A stretch of 20,436 nt of DNA from JACVRW01 sp035947555 (GTDB lineage: Bacteria; Actinomycetota; Thermoleophilia; Solirubrobacterales; Thermoleophilaceae). Position 1 is the first letter of the stretch. The number at the start of each line of letters is the position of its first letter. A program made the translations under genes and the position numbers. This document shows positions 8,277 to 16,523 of the stretch, in pieces. Below the pieces are notes generated by a model. That model had not been told where the DNA came from. It ran no database searches and worked only from the letters and a program-made list of their open reading frames with translations. Location of the stretch: NCBI GenBank assembly GCA_035947555.1, contig DASZJZ010000170.1, positions 1 to 20,436 of the forward strand, given 5' to 3'.

Positions 8277-8974
8277 CCCGCGCGGTCCACCTTGCGGTGG
8301 AACCGCTCGCCCGCCTTGCCGCCGCCCATCGCGGCGATCAGCGTGCCCAGCAGCACCGCCACCAGCGCGATCGCGGCGCCCGCGGTCAGCGACCCCTCCT
8401 CGACCGGGATCCGCGGCAGGTTGAGCTGCTCGAGCACGTTGTACTCGGCGCCGAACAGAGCGCCGGCCACGGCGAGCACGATCGTCACGGCCAGGCCGAT
8501 CGCCCAGACGGCGAGGCCCTGCCGGCCGCCGTCGAAGCGCGACATGCGCCCGCTCACGTAGCCGCCGCAGTAGTAGGCCGCGGCGAGCACCAGGATCAGC
8601 AGGATGCCGCCGACGATGCCGATGGTCTCGGCGTTCGACTCGGCCTCGGCGTCGCTCACCTCGCTCAGGCCGAACGCGGCGCCGGCCGCGCTCAGGAGGC
8701 CGAGCAGGATGGCGGCCATGCCCACGGCGACGAGCCAGCCGAAGAAGGCGGAGCCCCAGTTGATGCCACCGAACTCCTCGCGCTGGCGGGCGCGCACTCG
8801 ACGCGCGGTATCGGGGTCGCCCACCGGCGTGCCCCGCTCGGTGCGCGCGGGCTCCCGCACGGCGGTGCGGTCGGCGCGGGCGCGCTCGCGGTCCGCGGCA
8901 CTGCGCTCGGCCGTGGCCACGCCGCCCCGGCTTCCGTCATCCGAATTCGAACTCCTCTTGAACCGCTCCAGCAT
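8264..8974 (-). CDS. Unidentified four-helix membrane protein
   Basis: I do not recognise a characterised family. The 236-residue protein has a charged, Arg/Glu-rich, probably cytoplasmic N-terminal region (1-70). Four hydrophobic helices follow at about 74-101, 118-140, 154-175 and 197-216, then a short basic tail (ERFHRKVDRAGYGV). The conserved-looking loop GGYVSGRMSRFDGGRQG joins helices 2 and 3. The start is the ATG at 8974-8972, supported by a perfect AGGAGG 8 bases upstream. Its 3' end overlaps menD by 13 bp, tail to tail. It lies downstream of the mce genes on the same strand, across a 137-bp gap, so it might be read with them, but a role in MCE transport is only a guess. Confidence 0.85.
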   Translation of the reverse strand: MLERFKRSSNSDDGSRGGVATAERSAADRERARADRTAVREPARTERGTPVGDPDTARRVRARQREEFGGINWGSAFFGWLVAVGMAAILLGLLSAAGAAFGLSEVSDAEAESNAETIGIVGGILLILVLAAAYYCGGYVSGRMSRFDGGRQGLAVWAIGLAVTIVLAVAGALFGAEYNVLEQLNLPRIPVEEGSLTAGAAIALVAVLLGTLIAAMGGGKAGERFHRKVDRAGYGV

Positions 8975-8982
8975 CTCGACTC

Positions 8983-8988
8983 CCTCCT
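8983..8988 (-). promoter_or_regulatory. Strong ribosome binding site of the membrane protein gene
   Basis: Perfect AGGAGG on the minus strand with an 8-base spacer to the ATG at 8974. It fixes the start of this gene and shows that the open frame further upstream is not part of it. Confidence 0.8.
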
Positions 8989-9001
8989 CGTCGTCCTGTG
9001 T

Positions 9002-9018
9002 CCCTGGTTCCCCCAGGG
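9002..9018 (-). other. Small hairpin downstream of the mce genes
   Basis: CCCTGG and CCAGGG form a perfect 6-bp stem with a 5-base loop (GGGAA on the minus strand). There is no T-run after it, so it is a poor classical terminator. It sits in the leader region of the membrane protein gene, just beyond the direct repeats at 9022-9106. Confidence 0.4.
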
Positions 9019-9021
9019 GGG

Positions 9022-9106
9022 ACGCAGAAACCCGTTCGGGGCGCCAGGAATTGCTGCGGGCGGCTGGCGGGGGGCGACGGGGAAACCCGCTCGGGGGCGC
9101 CAGGAA
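9022..9106. repeat. Two imperfect 30-bp direct repeats
   Basis: Copies at 9022-9050 and 9077-9106 share GAAACCCG(T/C)TCGGGG(G)CGCCAGGAA, 24-25 bases with one substitution and one extra G, separated by 26 bp. They lie in the 137-bp gap between the last mce gene (ends 9112) and the membrane protein gene (starts 8974), so they are not coding. On the minus strand each copy contains CCC-GA(A/G)C-GGG followed by TTTC, a weak stem with a short T-run. The rest of the gap shows only a small hairpin and the ribosome binding site. Confidence 0.7.
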
Positions 9107-9111
9107 CGCGC

Positions 9112-10599
9112 CTACGGCGTCGCCGGCTCGTTCCCCTCGCGGCCCTGCGGGGCCGGGGTGAACGGCGCCTGGCCGCTCCGCAGCCGCGGGAACTTCTCGT
9201 CCTGGTAGAGCTGCGGCGGCGCCACGAAGCAGGGCGGCTCCGCGTCGTGGCCGCGGCCGGCCGCGTTCCGCTGCTCGCCGCCGTTCGGGTTGCAGTCGAA
9301 GCTCTCGATCACGCCCAGCGGGATCGCCCGGGCGTACGTGTTCGGCTGGATGTACGCGTTCGCCCGCTCCCAGTGCGGCCGCTCGGCGCGCTGCTCGAAC
9401 GAGCGCCCGTCGATGATCGCCACCTGCGGGAGGTAGTGCTCCTCGAGCGAGCCACCGTCCTGATAGCCGCCCTCGCCGTTCCCCGCCAGCGCGGCCCCGC
9501 CGACCGTGATGAACTGAGCCACCTGGCCCTGTGCATAGGCGAGGTAGGAAAGGATCGGGTTCAGCTCTCGCATGAACGGATGCGTCGCCTCCAGCACCGG
9601 CTGGGCGCCGTCGAGGAAGCGGGCCGCCGCCGGTACGCCGCGCTCGGAGGCGTCCGCCAGCGGGTCGATGTCGCGGAACACGCGCTCGAGGTCGGGCGAC
9701 AGGTCGCCCAGGTCGCGCAGCGTCGGCGCCAGGTCCCGGGCAGGCTCGCGCAGGTCGCGCACGAGCGGGTCGGTGTTGCGCGCGAAGCTCTCGAGCCGGC
9801 TCACCGTCGCCCGCGTCTCGCGCAGGAAGGTCGGGAACACCTGGAAGGTTTCCGCCAGCGCGTCGTCGCGCGACGCCAGCGCCGAGAAGGTGTCCTCGCC
9901 GTTCACGATCAGCCCGCGCAGCTCGCCGTCCTCGCGCGAGATCGCGTCGAACACGCGCCCCGTGTCGCGCACGACCTGCCGCAGGGCTACCTCCTGCTCG
10001 TCGAGCGGCCGCAGCAGGTCCACGCCGTCCTCGAAGAAAGGCGCCGCGTTGCCGAGCGAGTCGCTCAGGTCCTGCGAGTACTGGTCGGTCGACACGATCG
10101 CCGCCTCGTGCATCCACTCCTGGAAGTACTTGCGCGTCTCGGGGTCGAAGGCCTGGAAGACCTCGTCGAGCTCGGTCGTCTCCGCGATGCTGCCTGGGGG
10201 CAGCGTGCCGCCCTCGTCGAGGTCCTCCGCGTTCGGGCTGCCGGGAGTGAGCTCCACGTATGTCTCGCCGAGCAGGCTCTTCTGGCGGAGGATCGCCCGC
10301 GTGTCCCTCTTGATGGGGGCGAAGCGGTTGTCGAGCTCCATCTCCACCATCGTCGTCCGCCCGCCCTCGCCGAGCTCCTTGGTCTTCACCTTGCCGACGT
10401 TCACCCCCGCCATGCGCACGTCGGCCTCGGCCACCAGTAGCGACGCCTCCGGGAACGCGGCCTTGAAGCGGTAGCCCTCCGGCTTGAGCGGCAGCGTGCC
10501 GCCGAACGACGCCCACAGGAACATCAGCAGCCCGAACACCGAGAGGGTGAACAGGATCATTGCTGCGATCTTGCCGAGGCTGGGCGGGTTCTTGTTCAT
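9112..10599 (-). CDS. MCE (MlaD-like) family protein, sixth of six
   Basis: The protein has 495 residues. A short basic N-terminus leads to one membrane anchor (about 10-32). An MCE domain follows at about 42-120, with the telltale stretch VRMAGVNVGKV and the end ETYVELTPGSP. A long helical region of repeated small amphipathic segments extends to about 350, and the C-terminal part is Pro/Gly/Asn-rich with two cysteines (436 and 457). MCE proteins form hexameric rings and tubes that pass lipids across the envelope. The ATG overlaps the previous mce stop by 4 bases (ATGA), implying coupled translation. I give no mceA-F letter, because orthology to the mycobacterial set cannot be decided by eye. 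Confidence 0.92.
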   Translation of the reverse strand: MNKNPPSLGKIAAMILFTLSVFGLLMFLWASFGGTLPLKPEGYRFKAAFPEASLLVAEADVRMAGVNVGKVKTKELGEGGRTTMVEMELDNRFAPIKRDTRAILRQKSLLGETYVELTPGSPNAEDLDEGGTLPPGSIAETTELDEVFQAFDPETRKYFQEWMHEAAIVSTDQYSQDLSDSLGNAAPFFEDGVDLLRPLDEQEVALRQVVRDTGRVFDAISREDGELRGLIVNGEDTFSALASRDDALAETFQVFPTFLRETRATVSRLESFARNTDPLVRDLREPARDLAPTLRDLGDLSPDLERVFRDIDPLADASERGVPAAARFLDGAQPVLEATHPFMRELNPILSYLAYAQGQVAQFITVGGAALAGNGEGGYQDGGSLEEHYLPQVAIIDGRSFEQRAERPHWERANAYIQPNTYARAIPLGVIESFDCNPNGGEQRNAAGRGHDAEPPCFVAPPQLYQDEKFPRLRSGQAPFTPAPQGREGNEPATP

Positions 10600-12164
10600 G
10601 GAGCGGGCACCCCCGCGGGCGGCGCCGGGACGCTGGGAACCTGGCCCTCGGTGACTCCCCCGACCGCCCCGCCGACCTGGCCTGGAAGCTGCTGAAGCTG
10701 GCCGGGCAGCTGTTGCAGCTGGTCGAGCAGGCCGCCCTGGCCGAGCGGCAGCAGGACCGTGCTGAAGTCGCACGAGCCGAACTGCGAGTTGAGGATCTGG
10801 CGCAGCGGGCTGTTGAGGGCCGGGGCCAGCGGGGTCCCGCCCGGGCCGATCAGGTCCTCGAGCGCCGCCGGGTCGTCGGCGCCGATCTCAGTGGCGACCG
10901 TCCCGATCAGCGCCGTGATCACCGCCGCCGGCACGCCGCAGATCGTCACCCGGCGCCACGGGCCCTGGGCGTCGGCGGTGTTGAACAGCGACACGCCGTT
11001 CTGGGCGGCCCAGGCGAGCCAGTACAGGAAGCCCTCCTGGCGAGCGCGCTGATCGGCGACCGACTTGCCCTCTAGCCCCTCCGCGCCGCCCGGGTTGTAG
11101 GCGCCCATGTTGAAGAGCCGGTTGAGCTCCTCGAAGGTGACCGTGAGGTCCGGCGTGGCCTGCGCCACGTCGCGCGCCGCCAGGCGCAGGTCATCCGTGA
11201 ACGGTCGCGCGGCGCGCACGAAGGGGCGAATCTCGTCGCGCAGGATCGGGGTGGTCTCGCGCAGGAACGGCGTGACCGCCGCGTTTGTCTCGTCCAGCCT
11301 GCGGATCGGCGGCCGCAGCGACTCGAGCGAGGAGCGCAAGACCGGGGCGAACTCGCGCACCTCGTTGAGCGCGGCCTCCGAGGCGCGCAGCGCGCCGGGC
11401 AGCCGCGCCACCGACTCGGAGATGTTCTGGTCCTCGCTCGCCAGCGCGTCGAACACCGCGCGCGACGCCGTGACCAGCCGCTGCAGCTCCTCCGGCCGCC
11501 GGCCCACGTGCGTCATCAGCAGGCCGTAGCGGTGGATCAGCCGCTTGAGCGCGTCGCGCCGGTTGGCGGTGGCCTCCATCACCTGGGCGAGGTCGCGATG
11601 GAGCGGCTCGAAGCGGCGGAACACCTCGCGGAGGTCGTCCCCGTGGCCGTCGAGCCCCTTGCCGGCCCCGGACACGAGGAGCTTCAGGTACGGGCGCGTG
11701 TCCTCGTCGAGCGCCTCGTAGATCTCGTCGGGATCGATGTCGGGGAGCGTGTTCGCGACCGGGATGCGGTCGCCCTCGTCGAGCACGCGCCCGCGTCCGG
11801 GGTTGACCTCGACGAACATGTCCTTCAGGCCGGTCTTCGGCCGCAGGAGCGCCGTGGCGTCATCGCGGATCAGGCGCTCGTACTCCTTCTCGATCTCCAT
11901 CTCGACCACGGCCACGCCGTCCTCGAGCTGCACGTCGGCGATGCGGCCGACCTCGACTCCGGCCACGCGGACGGTCTGGCCCTGCCCGGGCTGCACCGCC
12001 TGGGCGTTCTCGAGCTCCATCGAGATGCGCTTCGGCGTCTCCTCGACCAGCGGGAAACGGAAGTCCTGCTGGCTGAGGATGTAGGCCGCCACGGCCATCC
12101 CGAGCACGAACAGGCCGATCACGGCGAGGAAGTCGGCCCAGTGCTTCTTGATCGCGAGCTTCAC
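10596..12164 (-). CDS. MCE (MlaD-like) family protein, fifth of six
   Basis: The protein has 522 residues and starts with GTG in a GTGA overlap with the preceding stop; GAGG lies about 8 bases upstream. The membrane anchor is at about 12-30. The MCE domain at about 45-122 contains VRVAGVEVGRIADV and the closing MFVEVNPGRG. A long alpha-helical region follows (about 140-350), consistent with the coiled tube of Mce hexamers. The C-terminal part has Cys409 and Cys465, then a Gln-rich repeat (LQQLPGQ twice) and a Pro/Ala-rich end. It probably assembles with the other five products. The substrate is unknown. Confidence 0.92.
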   Translation of the reverse strand: MKLAIKKHWADFLAVIGLFVLGMAVAAYILSQQDFRFPLVEETPKRISMELENAQAVQPGQGQTVRVAGVEVGRIADVQLEDGVAVVEMEIEKEYERLIRDDATALLRPKTGLKDMFVEVNPGRGRVLDEGDRIPVANTLPDIDPDEIYEALDEDTRPYLKLLVSGAGKGLDGHGDDLREVFRRFEPLHRDLAQVMEATANRRDALKRLIHRYGLLMTHVGRRPEELQRLVTASRAVFDALASEDQNISESVARLPGALRASEAALNEVREFAPVLRSSLESLRPPIRRLDETNAAVTPFLRETTPILRDEIRPFVRAARPFTDDLRLAARDVAQATPDLTVTFEELNRLFNMGAYNPGGAEGLEGKSVADQRARQEGFLYWLAWAAQNGVSLFNTADAQGPWRRVTICGVPAAVITALIGTVATEIGADDPAALEDLIGPGGTPLAPALNSPLRQILNSQFGSCDFSTVLLPLGQGGLLDQLQQLPGQLQQLPGQVGGAVGGVTEGQVPSVPAPPAGVPAP

Positions 12165-13519
12165 GGCGTCCTCACCTGCGTGTAGCGCGGATCGAGAGCG
12201 GAGCCTGCCGGGGCGGAGAGGTTCGGCGGCTGCTGAGTCTCACACGGCACGTCCGGGCGATGCGGCGGCGGCATCGTCGGGTCGGGCGGGGGCGCCGGCT
12301 CGATGCGGCCCTCGGCGAGCTTGATCGGCGGGACGCCCTGGATGTGGAAGACCGGGGTGTTGGCGTCGTTGTTGCGGCTCTCACCCGCGAGGCCCACGAA
12401 GCTGCGCTGGATCTGCTCGCGCACCGCGTGGCCCGAGTTGCCCTCCTCGACGCTCGGGATCTCGTCCTCCACCCACGGGACGAGCACCTGGTTCGTGCAC
12501 GAGGACAGCGCCCGCTGCTGGTTCAGGAATGGGATCAGCCTGCGGTTCAGCCGCACCAGGCTGGGCACGGCCTGGCGCAGGTCGGCGGCCAGGCCCTTCA
12601 GCTCGTCCTCCTGCACGAGCTGGCGCGCCTGGCCGATCCACGGGATTGCGGCGTCGAGCGCGGCGACCGAGGAACGCACGCCCGGCAGGGCCTCGCGCGA
12701 GAAGACGCGCAGCGTCGGCAGCGCCGCGTTCAGCTCGGCGAGCGCCGGCTGGCCGGCGCGCAGCGTGTCGCGCAGCGCCGGGACGCTCGCGGCGAGGGCC
12801 TCGTCCTGGCTCGCGAGCGCACCCGCCGTGGTGTTCAGGTCCGTCACGAGCTCGCGCAGCGCCGCCCGGTCGGCGGCGAGCGCCTCGGACACGCGCTGCT
12901 GGCCGCGCAGCAGCCGCTCGATGTCCTGCTCGGGCTGCACGCCCAGCAGCGCGTCGTTGGTGAGCGCGCTGAACTTGTAGGCCGGCTCGAACGACGGGAA
13001 CGCCTCGTTCAGCGCCTCGGCGCCGCCCTTCGAGAGCGCCTCGGTGCCGTACTCGCGGAGCAGTGTCTGGAGGTCCGTGCGGACGTCCGACTTCAGCACC
13101 GACAGGATGTCCGGGAGCGAGACCGAGGTCGAGGTGTGCGTGACCGGGATCGCGTCGCCCGACTCGAGGTGCTCCGCGGACGGCGAACCGGGCCGCAAGT
13201 CGACGAAGAAGTTCCCCTCGAGGAAGATCCGGGAGCGGATCTTCAGCGTGGCGTCCTCGTGGATCGGCAGCGCGTCGTCGCGCAGCTCCATCGTGACCTC
13301 GGACGCCGGCTCGCCGCCCTCGACGGCCTCGAGCTTGGTCACCTTGCCAACCTCCACGCCCGCGATCCGCACGGGCGCCCCCTGCTTGAGGTTCTGGGCG
13401 TCGCGCACCACGGCCTTCAGCTCGTACGGGTTGGCGAACGGGTTGGCCTTGGTCACGCCGAAGTAGCTCGCGACCGCGATCACCACCAGCGCGAGGATGC
13501 CCGCCTTGAAGAGACTCAT
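12161..13519 (-). CDS. MCE (MlaD-like) family protein, fourth of six
   Basis: The protein has 452 residues. The anchor is at about 5-22. The MCE domain at about 31-110 contains VRIAGVEVGKVTKL and ends FFVDLRPGSPSAEHL. The helical region spans about 130-335 with many Ala/Leu/Arg heptad-like stretches. The C-terminus holds Cys341 and Cys426 and a run rich in Pro (EPAPPPDPTMPPPHRPDVPC). The ATG overlaps the stop of the previous gene by one base (TGATG), and its own stop overlaps the next GTG. The family assignment is clear from the MCE core. Which lipid it handles cannot be read from the sequence. Confidence 0.92.
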   Translation of the reverse strand: MSLFKAGILALVVIAVASYFGVTKANPFANPYELKAVVRDAQNLKQGAPVRIAGVEVGKVTKLEAVEGGEPASEVTMELRDDALPIHEDATLKIRSRIFLEGNFFVDLRPGSPSAEHLESGDAIPVTHTSTSVSLPDILSVLKSDVRTDLQTLLREYGTEALSKGGAEALNEAFPSFEPAYKFSALTNDALLGVQPEQDIERLLRGQQRVSEALAADRAALRELVTDLNTTAGALASQDEALAASVPALRDTLRAGQPALAELNAALPTLRVFSREALPGVRSSVAALDAAIPWIGQARQLVQEDELKGLAADLRQAVPSLVRLNRRLIPFLNQQRALSSCTNQVLVPWVEDEIPSVEEGNSGHAVREQIQRSFVGLAGESRNNDANTPVFHIQGVPPIKLAEGRIEPAPPPDPTMPPPHRPDVPCETQQPPNLSAPAGSALDPRYTQVRTP

Positions 13520-15048
13520 CAGGGCACGTCCTCCACGTGGTCGATGCCGAGCTCACGCGCCTTCCACGTGCCGCCGGTGAGCACCGGGGTGTCCGGGTCG
13601 AGCACCACGTGGCTGCCGCCGCCCTGGAAGCCTCCGGCCTCGGTGTCGGGCGGGTAGCGCGGGTCCGTCACGAGCCGGTCCGGGTAGCCGGTCTGACCGC
13701 CCTGACAGTCCGCCCGGCCGCTCGGGTCCACCGCCGGGCCGCCGTACTGGGTGTGGAGCGACTGGTCGTTCGAGGCCTGAGGATCCTCGTCGGCGGGCAC
13801 GTCCACGGGATGGGTCGACTCGGTGGTCCCGAGGTTGTTCTCCTGCCTCCCGCCTGCGAGCTTCGCCAGGATGCGCTGAGCGGCGCCCCCCGGCACCGGC
13901 GACGACTGGTGCGTGCCGAGCGGGTTGAAGAAGTAGGTGAAGTAGTTGCAGACCGTCTGGTACGGCGCGACGAACTCGACCGCCGGCCGCGTGCCTTGCA
14001 CCGCCCGGCGCAGGTCGCGCAGCGCGATCAGCGTGCTCGGGTTCTCGCTCAGGTCCTCGAGCGCCACGAACAGCTCCTCGAGCCGGCCGCCCAGCTCCGG
14101 CGTGCGCCGGAACGCGGGCACGCCCGCCTGCAGCGCGTCGTTCACCAGCGGCAGCGAGCGGCGCAGCTGCTCGGCGCCCGGCTCGAGCTCGCGCGAGACG
14201 TCGGCGAAGCGGGCCAGGAACGGCGTCTGCACACGGAACGAGTCGGTGGCCACGGCGAGCGTGGGCGGGCTCTCCTCGATCGTCTCCCGCAACGCGTCCG
14301 GGTCCCGGCTCATCGCGGCGAAAGTGTCGGCCATCTGACCGAACAGCCGCGCCTGCACCTCGGCCACCGGCGCCGCCTCGGCCGCCGCCGCGCCGAGCGC
14401 CGGGAAGAAGTTGCGCAGCTCGGTGCGCGGGTCGGACAGGTTCTCCATCACCGGCGTGAGGTGCTGCAGAAACGGGTTCAGCTCGCGGATCACGATGTTG
14501 ATGTCCTCGCCGCGGCCGGCGAAGGCGTCGCCGAAGCCCTCGAGCGCGGCCTGCGAGTCCGTGCGCGTCTCCGCCGGGAAGGTCGAGAGGACGTCCTCGA
14601 GCTCGGGCGTGATCTCGCTCGCGTTGGCGAGCGGCACGGTGGCGCCGTCCCTGAACGTCTCCTCGGAGCGGCCGGGAGTCACCTCGACGTACTTGAGCCC
14701 GAGCGCGGACCGCGGCCGCACGCCGAACTCGGTGTCGACCGACAGCGGCTCGATCTGCCGGTCCAGCCGGAGGTCGAGCTCGGCGATGGAGCGGACCTCG
14801 CCGTCCACCCGCTTCCGCTTGCTGGTGATCTCCTCGACGATGCCCACCCGGAAGCCGCCCGCGCGCACCTCGTTGCCCGGCACGAGCTTGGCCCCGGTCG
14901 GTAGCTCGACCTTGAGCTGGTAGGTCGGCACGAACGGCAGCCCCTGGTTCGCGTTGTACGAGACGAAGACCGCGACGATCGTGACCAGCAGGGCCACGGC
15001 CCCGATCAGGACGGGGCTGGCGGCGAGCTGTCGGCGTCCGGTCCTCAT
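13519..15048 (-). CDS. MCE (MlaD-like) family protein, third of six
   Basis: The protein has 509 residues. A basic start (MRTGRRQ) precedes the anchor at about 12-31. The MCE domain at about 42-125 contains VRAGGFRVGIVEEI, with an insert around residues 75-86 (SKRKRVDGEVRS), and closes with KYVEVTPGRSEE. A helical region follows to about 350. The C-terminal region of about 145 residues is the longest non-helical tail of the set. It is rich in Gly, Pro and Asp, begins near VCNYFTYFFNPLG, and holds Cys367 and Cys448. The ATG overlaps the preceding stop (ATGA). The protein is predicted to be one wall subunit of a mixed MCE hexamer. Confidence 0.92.
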   Translation of the reverse strand: MRTGRRQLAASPVLIGAVALLVTIVAVFVSYNANQGLPFVPTYQLKVELPTGAKLVPGNEVRAGGFRVGIVEEITSKRKRVDGEVRSIAELDLRLDRQIEPLSVDTEFGVRPRSALGLKYVEVTPGRSEETFRDGATVPLANASEITPELEDVLSTFPAETRTDSQAALEGFGDAFAGRGEDINIVIRELNPFLQHLTPVMENLSDPRTELRNFFPALGAAAAEAAPVAEVQARLFGQMADTFAAMSRDPDALRETIEESPPTLAVATDSFRVQTPFLARFADVSRELEPGAEQLRRSLPLVNDALQAGVPAFRRTPELGGRLEELFVALEDLSENPSTLIALRDLRRAVQGTRPAVEFVAPYQTVCNYFTYFFNPLGTHQSSPVPGGAAQRILAKLAGGRQENNLGTTESTHPVDVPADEDPQASNDQSLHTQYGGPAVDPSGRADCQGGQTGYPDRLVTDPRYPPDTEAGGFQGGGSHVVLDPDTPVLTGGTWKARELGIDHVEDVP

Positions 15049-16523
15049 TCGGCGAGCAGGTAGTCGAGGAGCCCGTCATAGGCGGAGCGCGGCCCGGACG
15101 ACGGCTGGGACGGTTGCGCAGCCGGCGGCGCGGCCGAGGCCGCGACCGGGGTCCGCCGCGAGGGCTGGGACGAGGCGGCCGCCGCGGCCGCGCCCTCGGT
15201 TGGGTCGGGGGTGGTCACGCCCGGCTGTGTCGGTCCGAGGAACTGGTTGCACTCCTCGAGCGTCGCCGGGCTCGGGTTGGTCTGGTACGGGCTGCACTCG
15301 TTGACGAGCACGCTGAGCCGCAGCACGTGGCCCACGTCGTCGAGCGCGTTCGTGGTGAGGGCCTGCCAGTAGAAGTAGTTCCAGAGCGCCTCCATGCCGG
15401 TGAAGCCGCCGCCCCGGCCGGAGATGTGCGTCTTGTCTCCGGCCGGTGGGTCGGTGGCGGCGGCGCGCGGATCCGGCTCGACGGCGCGCGCACGATCGTC
15501 GAGTGTCTGAAGGAACTGCCGCAGCGGCTTGGCCAGCCCGGGCGCGTCCTGGCCGAGGCGCCGCAGCTCGCGGATCTCCTCGCGGCTCTCCCGCACCGCA
15601 CGGCTGCCCACCACCGAGGCGTCGCCCAGCGCCTCGAACGCGGGCACGCCCTCGGCGCTGAACGGGCGCAGGCGGGTGAGGAAGGTGTCGAGCTCGCCGG
15701 AGGCGGCCTGCAGGTCGCGCAGCACGGGCTGCTGGGCGCGCGCGAGCTCGCCGAGCCGCCCCATGTAGGGCTCGAGCTCGGTGAGGAAGGCCGGGAAGCG
15801 CCGGAAGGTCTCGGCCAGCTCCTCCCGCCGCGAGGCCGAGATCTCGGCGGTCCTGCCGGCCTCGCGCACGAAGCGGCTCACGTCCTGCTTGCGCGCCTCG
15901 AGCTCGCCGATCACGCGGTCGGCGTCCACGATGAACTTCTCGATGGTGGCGGTCTGGCGGCCGAGGATCTCGAGCGTCTCGCTCGTCTCGCGCAGGCCCG
16001 GGTGCGCGCGCCGCAGCACCTCGCTGAGGTCCTCCGGGCGGCCCGCCAGGCCGGTGCCGAGCTCGCTGATGATCAGCCGGAAGCGCTCCCGGTAGGGGCG
16101 CCGCATGATGTTGTTGACGAGGTCGATGGCGATGGTCGAGCTCGTCTGCTCGACCGGCACCCTGCCGCCGTCCGGCAGCTTGCGCTCGGAGGCGCCGGGC
16201 TGGCAGTCCACGTAGTACTCGCCGATCAGCGACTGCGGACGGATCTCGCAGCGGGCGTCCTCGCGCAGGGCGGCCATGCCGGGCTGGGTCACCTCGGCCT
16301 TGACCACCGCCAGCGGCCGCTCCTGGCCGGTCACGTCGAACGTGCTGGTCTGCCCCGCGCGGACGCCGGCGATCTTGAAGTCGCCGCCCTCGGTCAGGCC
16401 GAAGGCGTTGTCGAACACGATCTCGTAGGTCTTACCCTTCGAGCCCTCCCCGCTGGTGGCCCCGAGGGCGAGCGCGGCGCCCACCACGGCGAGGACGGCC
16501 ACGATCACCACGGTGCGCTTCAC
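15045..16523 (-). CDS. MCE (MlaD-like) family protein, second of six
   Basis: The GTG start at 16523-16521 overlaps the preceding stop (GTGA), giving 492 residues; the open frame further upstream is antisense noise. The anchor is at about 3-21. The MCE domain at about 32-108 reads FKIAGVRAGQTSTFDV and ends EYYVDCQPGASE. This member differs by carrying two cysteines inside the MCE core (92 and 107) besides the C-terminal pair (410 and 425). The helical region spans about 130-365. The last 60 or so residues are a low-complexity Ala/Pro/Ser tail ending LLDYLLAE. Its place in the overlapping run implies production in step with its neighbours. Confidence 0.92.
   Translation of the reverse strand: MKRTVVIVAVLAVVGAALALGATSGEGSKGKTYEIVFDNAFGLTEGGDFKIAGVRAGQTSTFDVTGQERPLAVVKAEVTQPGMAALREDARCEIRPQSLIGEYYVDCQPGASERKLPDGGRVPVEQTSSTIAIDLVNNIMRRPYRERFRLIISELGTGLAGRPEDLSEVLRRAHPGLRETSETLEILGRQTATIEKFIVDADRVIGELEARKQDVSRFVREAGRTAEISASRREELAETFRRFPAFLTELEPYMGRLGELARAQQPVLRDLQAASGELDTFLTRLRPFSAEGVPAFEALGDASVVGSRAVRESREEIRELRRLGQDAPGLAKPLRQFLQTLDDRARAVEPDPRAAATDPPAGDKTHISGRGGGFTGMEALWNYFYWQALTTNALDDVGHVLRLSVLVNECSPYQTNPSPATLEECNQFLGPTQPGVTTPDPTEGAAAAAASSQPSRRTPVAASAAPPAAQPSQPSSGPRSAYDGLLDYLLAE

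Noticed and set aside
8975..9047. Possible c-di-AMP-type riboswitch, suggested by GGGGGAACCAGGG on the minus strand
   Set aside because: Only this short piece resembles the motif. The other conserved segments and the expected length are absent before the start codon.
7289..9208. 639-codon plus-strand open frame
   Set aside because: It is out of frame with menD and antisense to the membrane protein gene. It is extremely Arg/Ala-rich and has no recognisable domain.
12260..13657. Long plus-strand open frames across the mce genes (also 13537-14904, 15114-16718 and 8998-10440)
   Set aside because: They are antisense shadows of MCE genes with His/Arg/Leu-rich composition. The opposite strand gives clear MCE domains and a coherent overlapping gene order.
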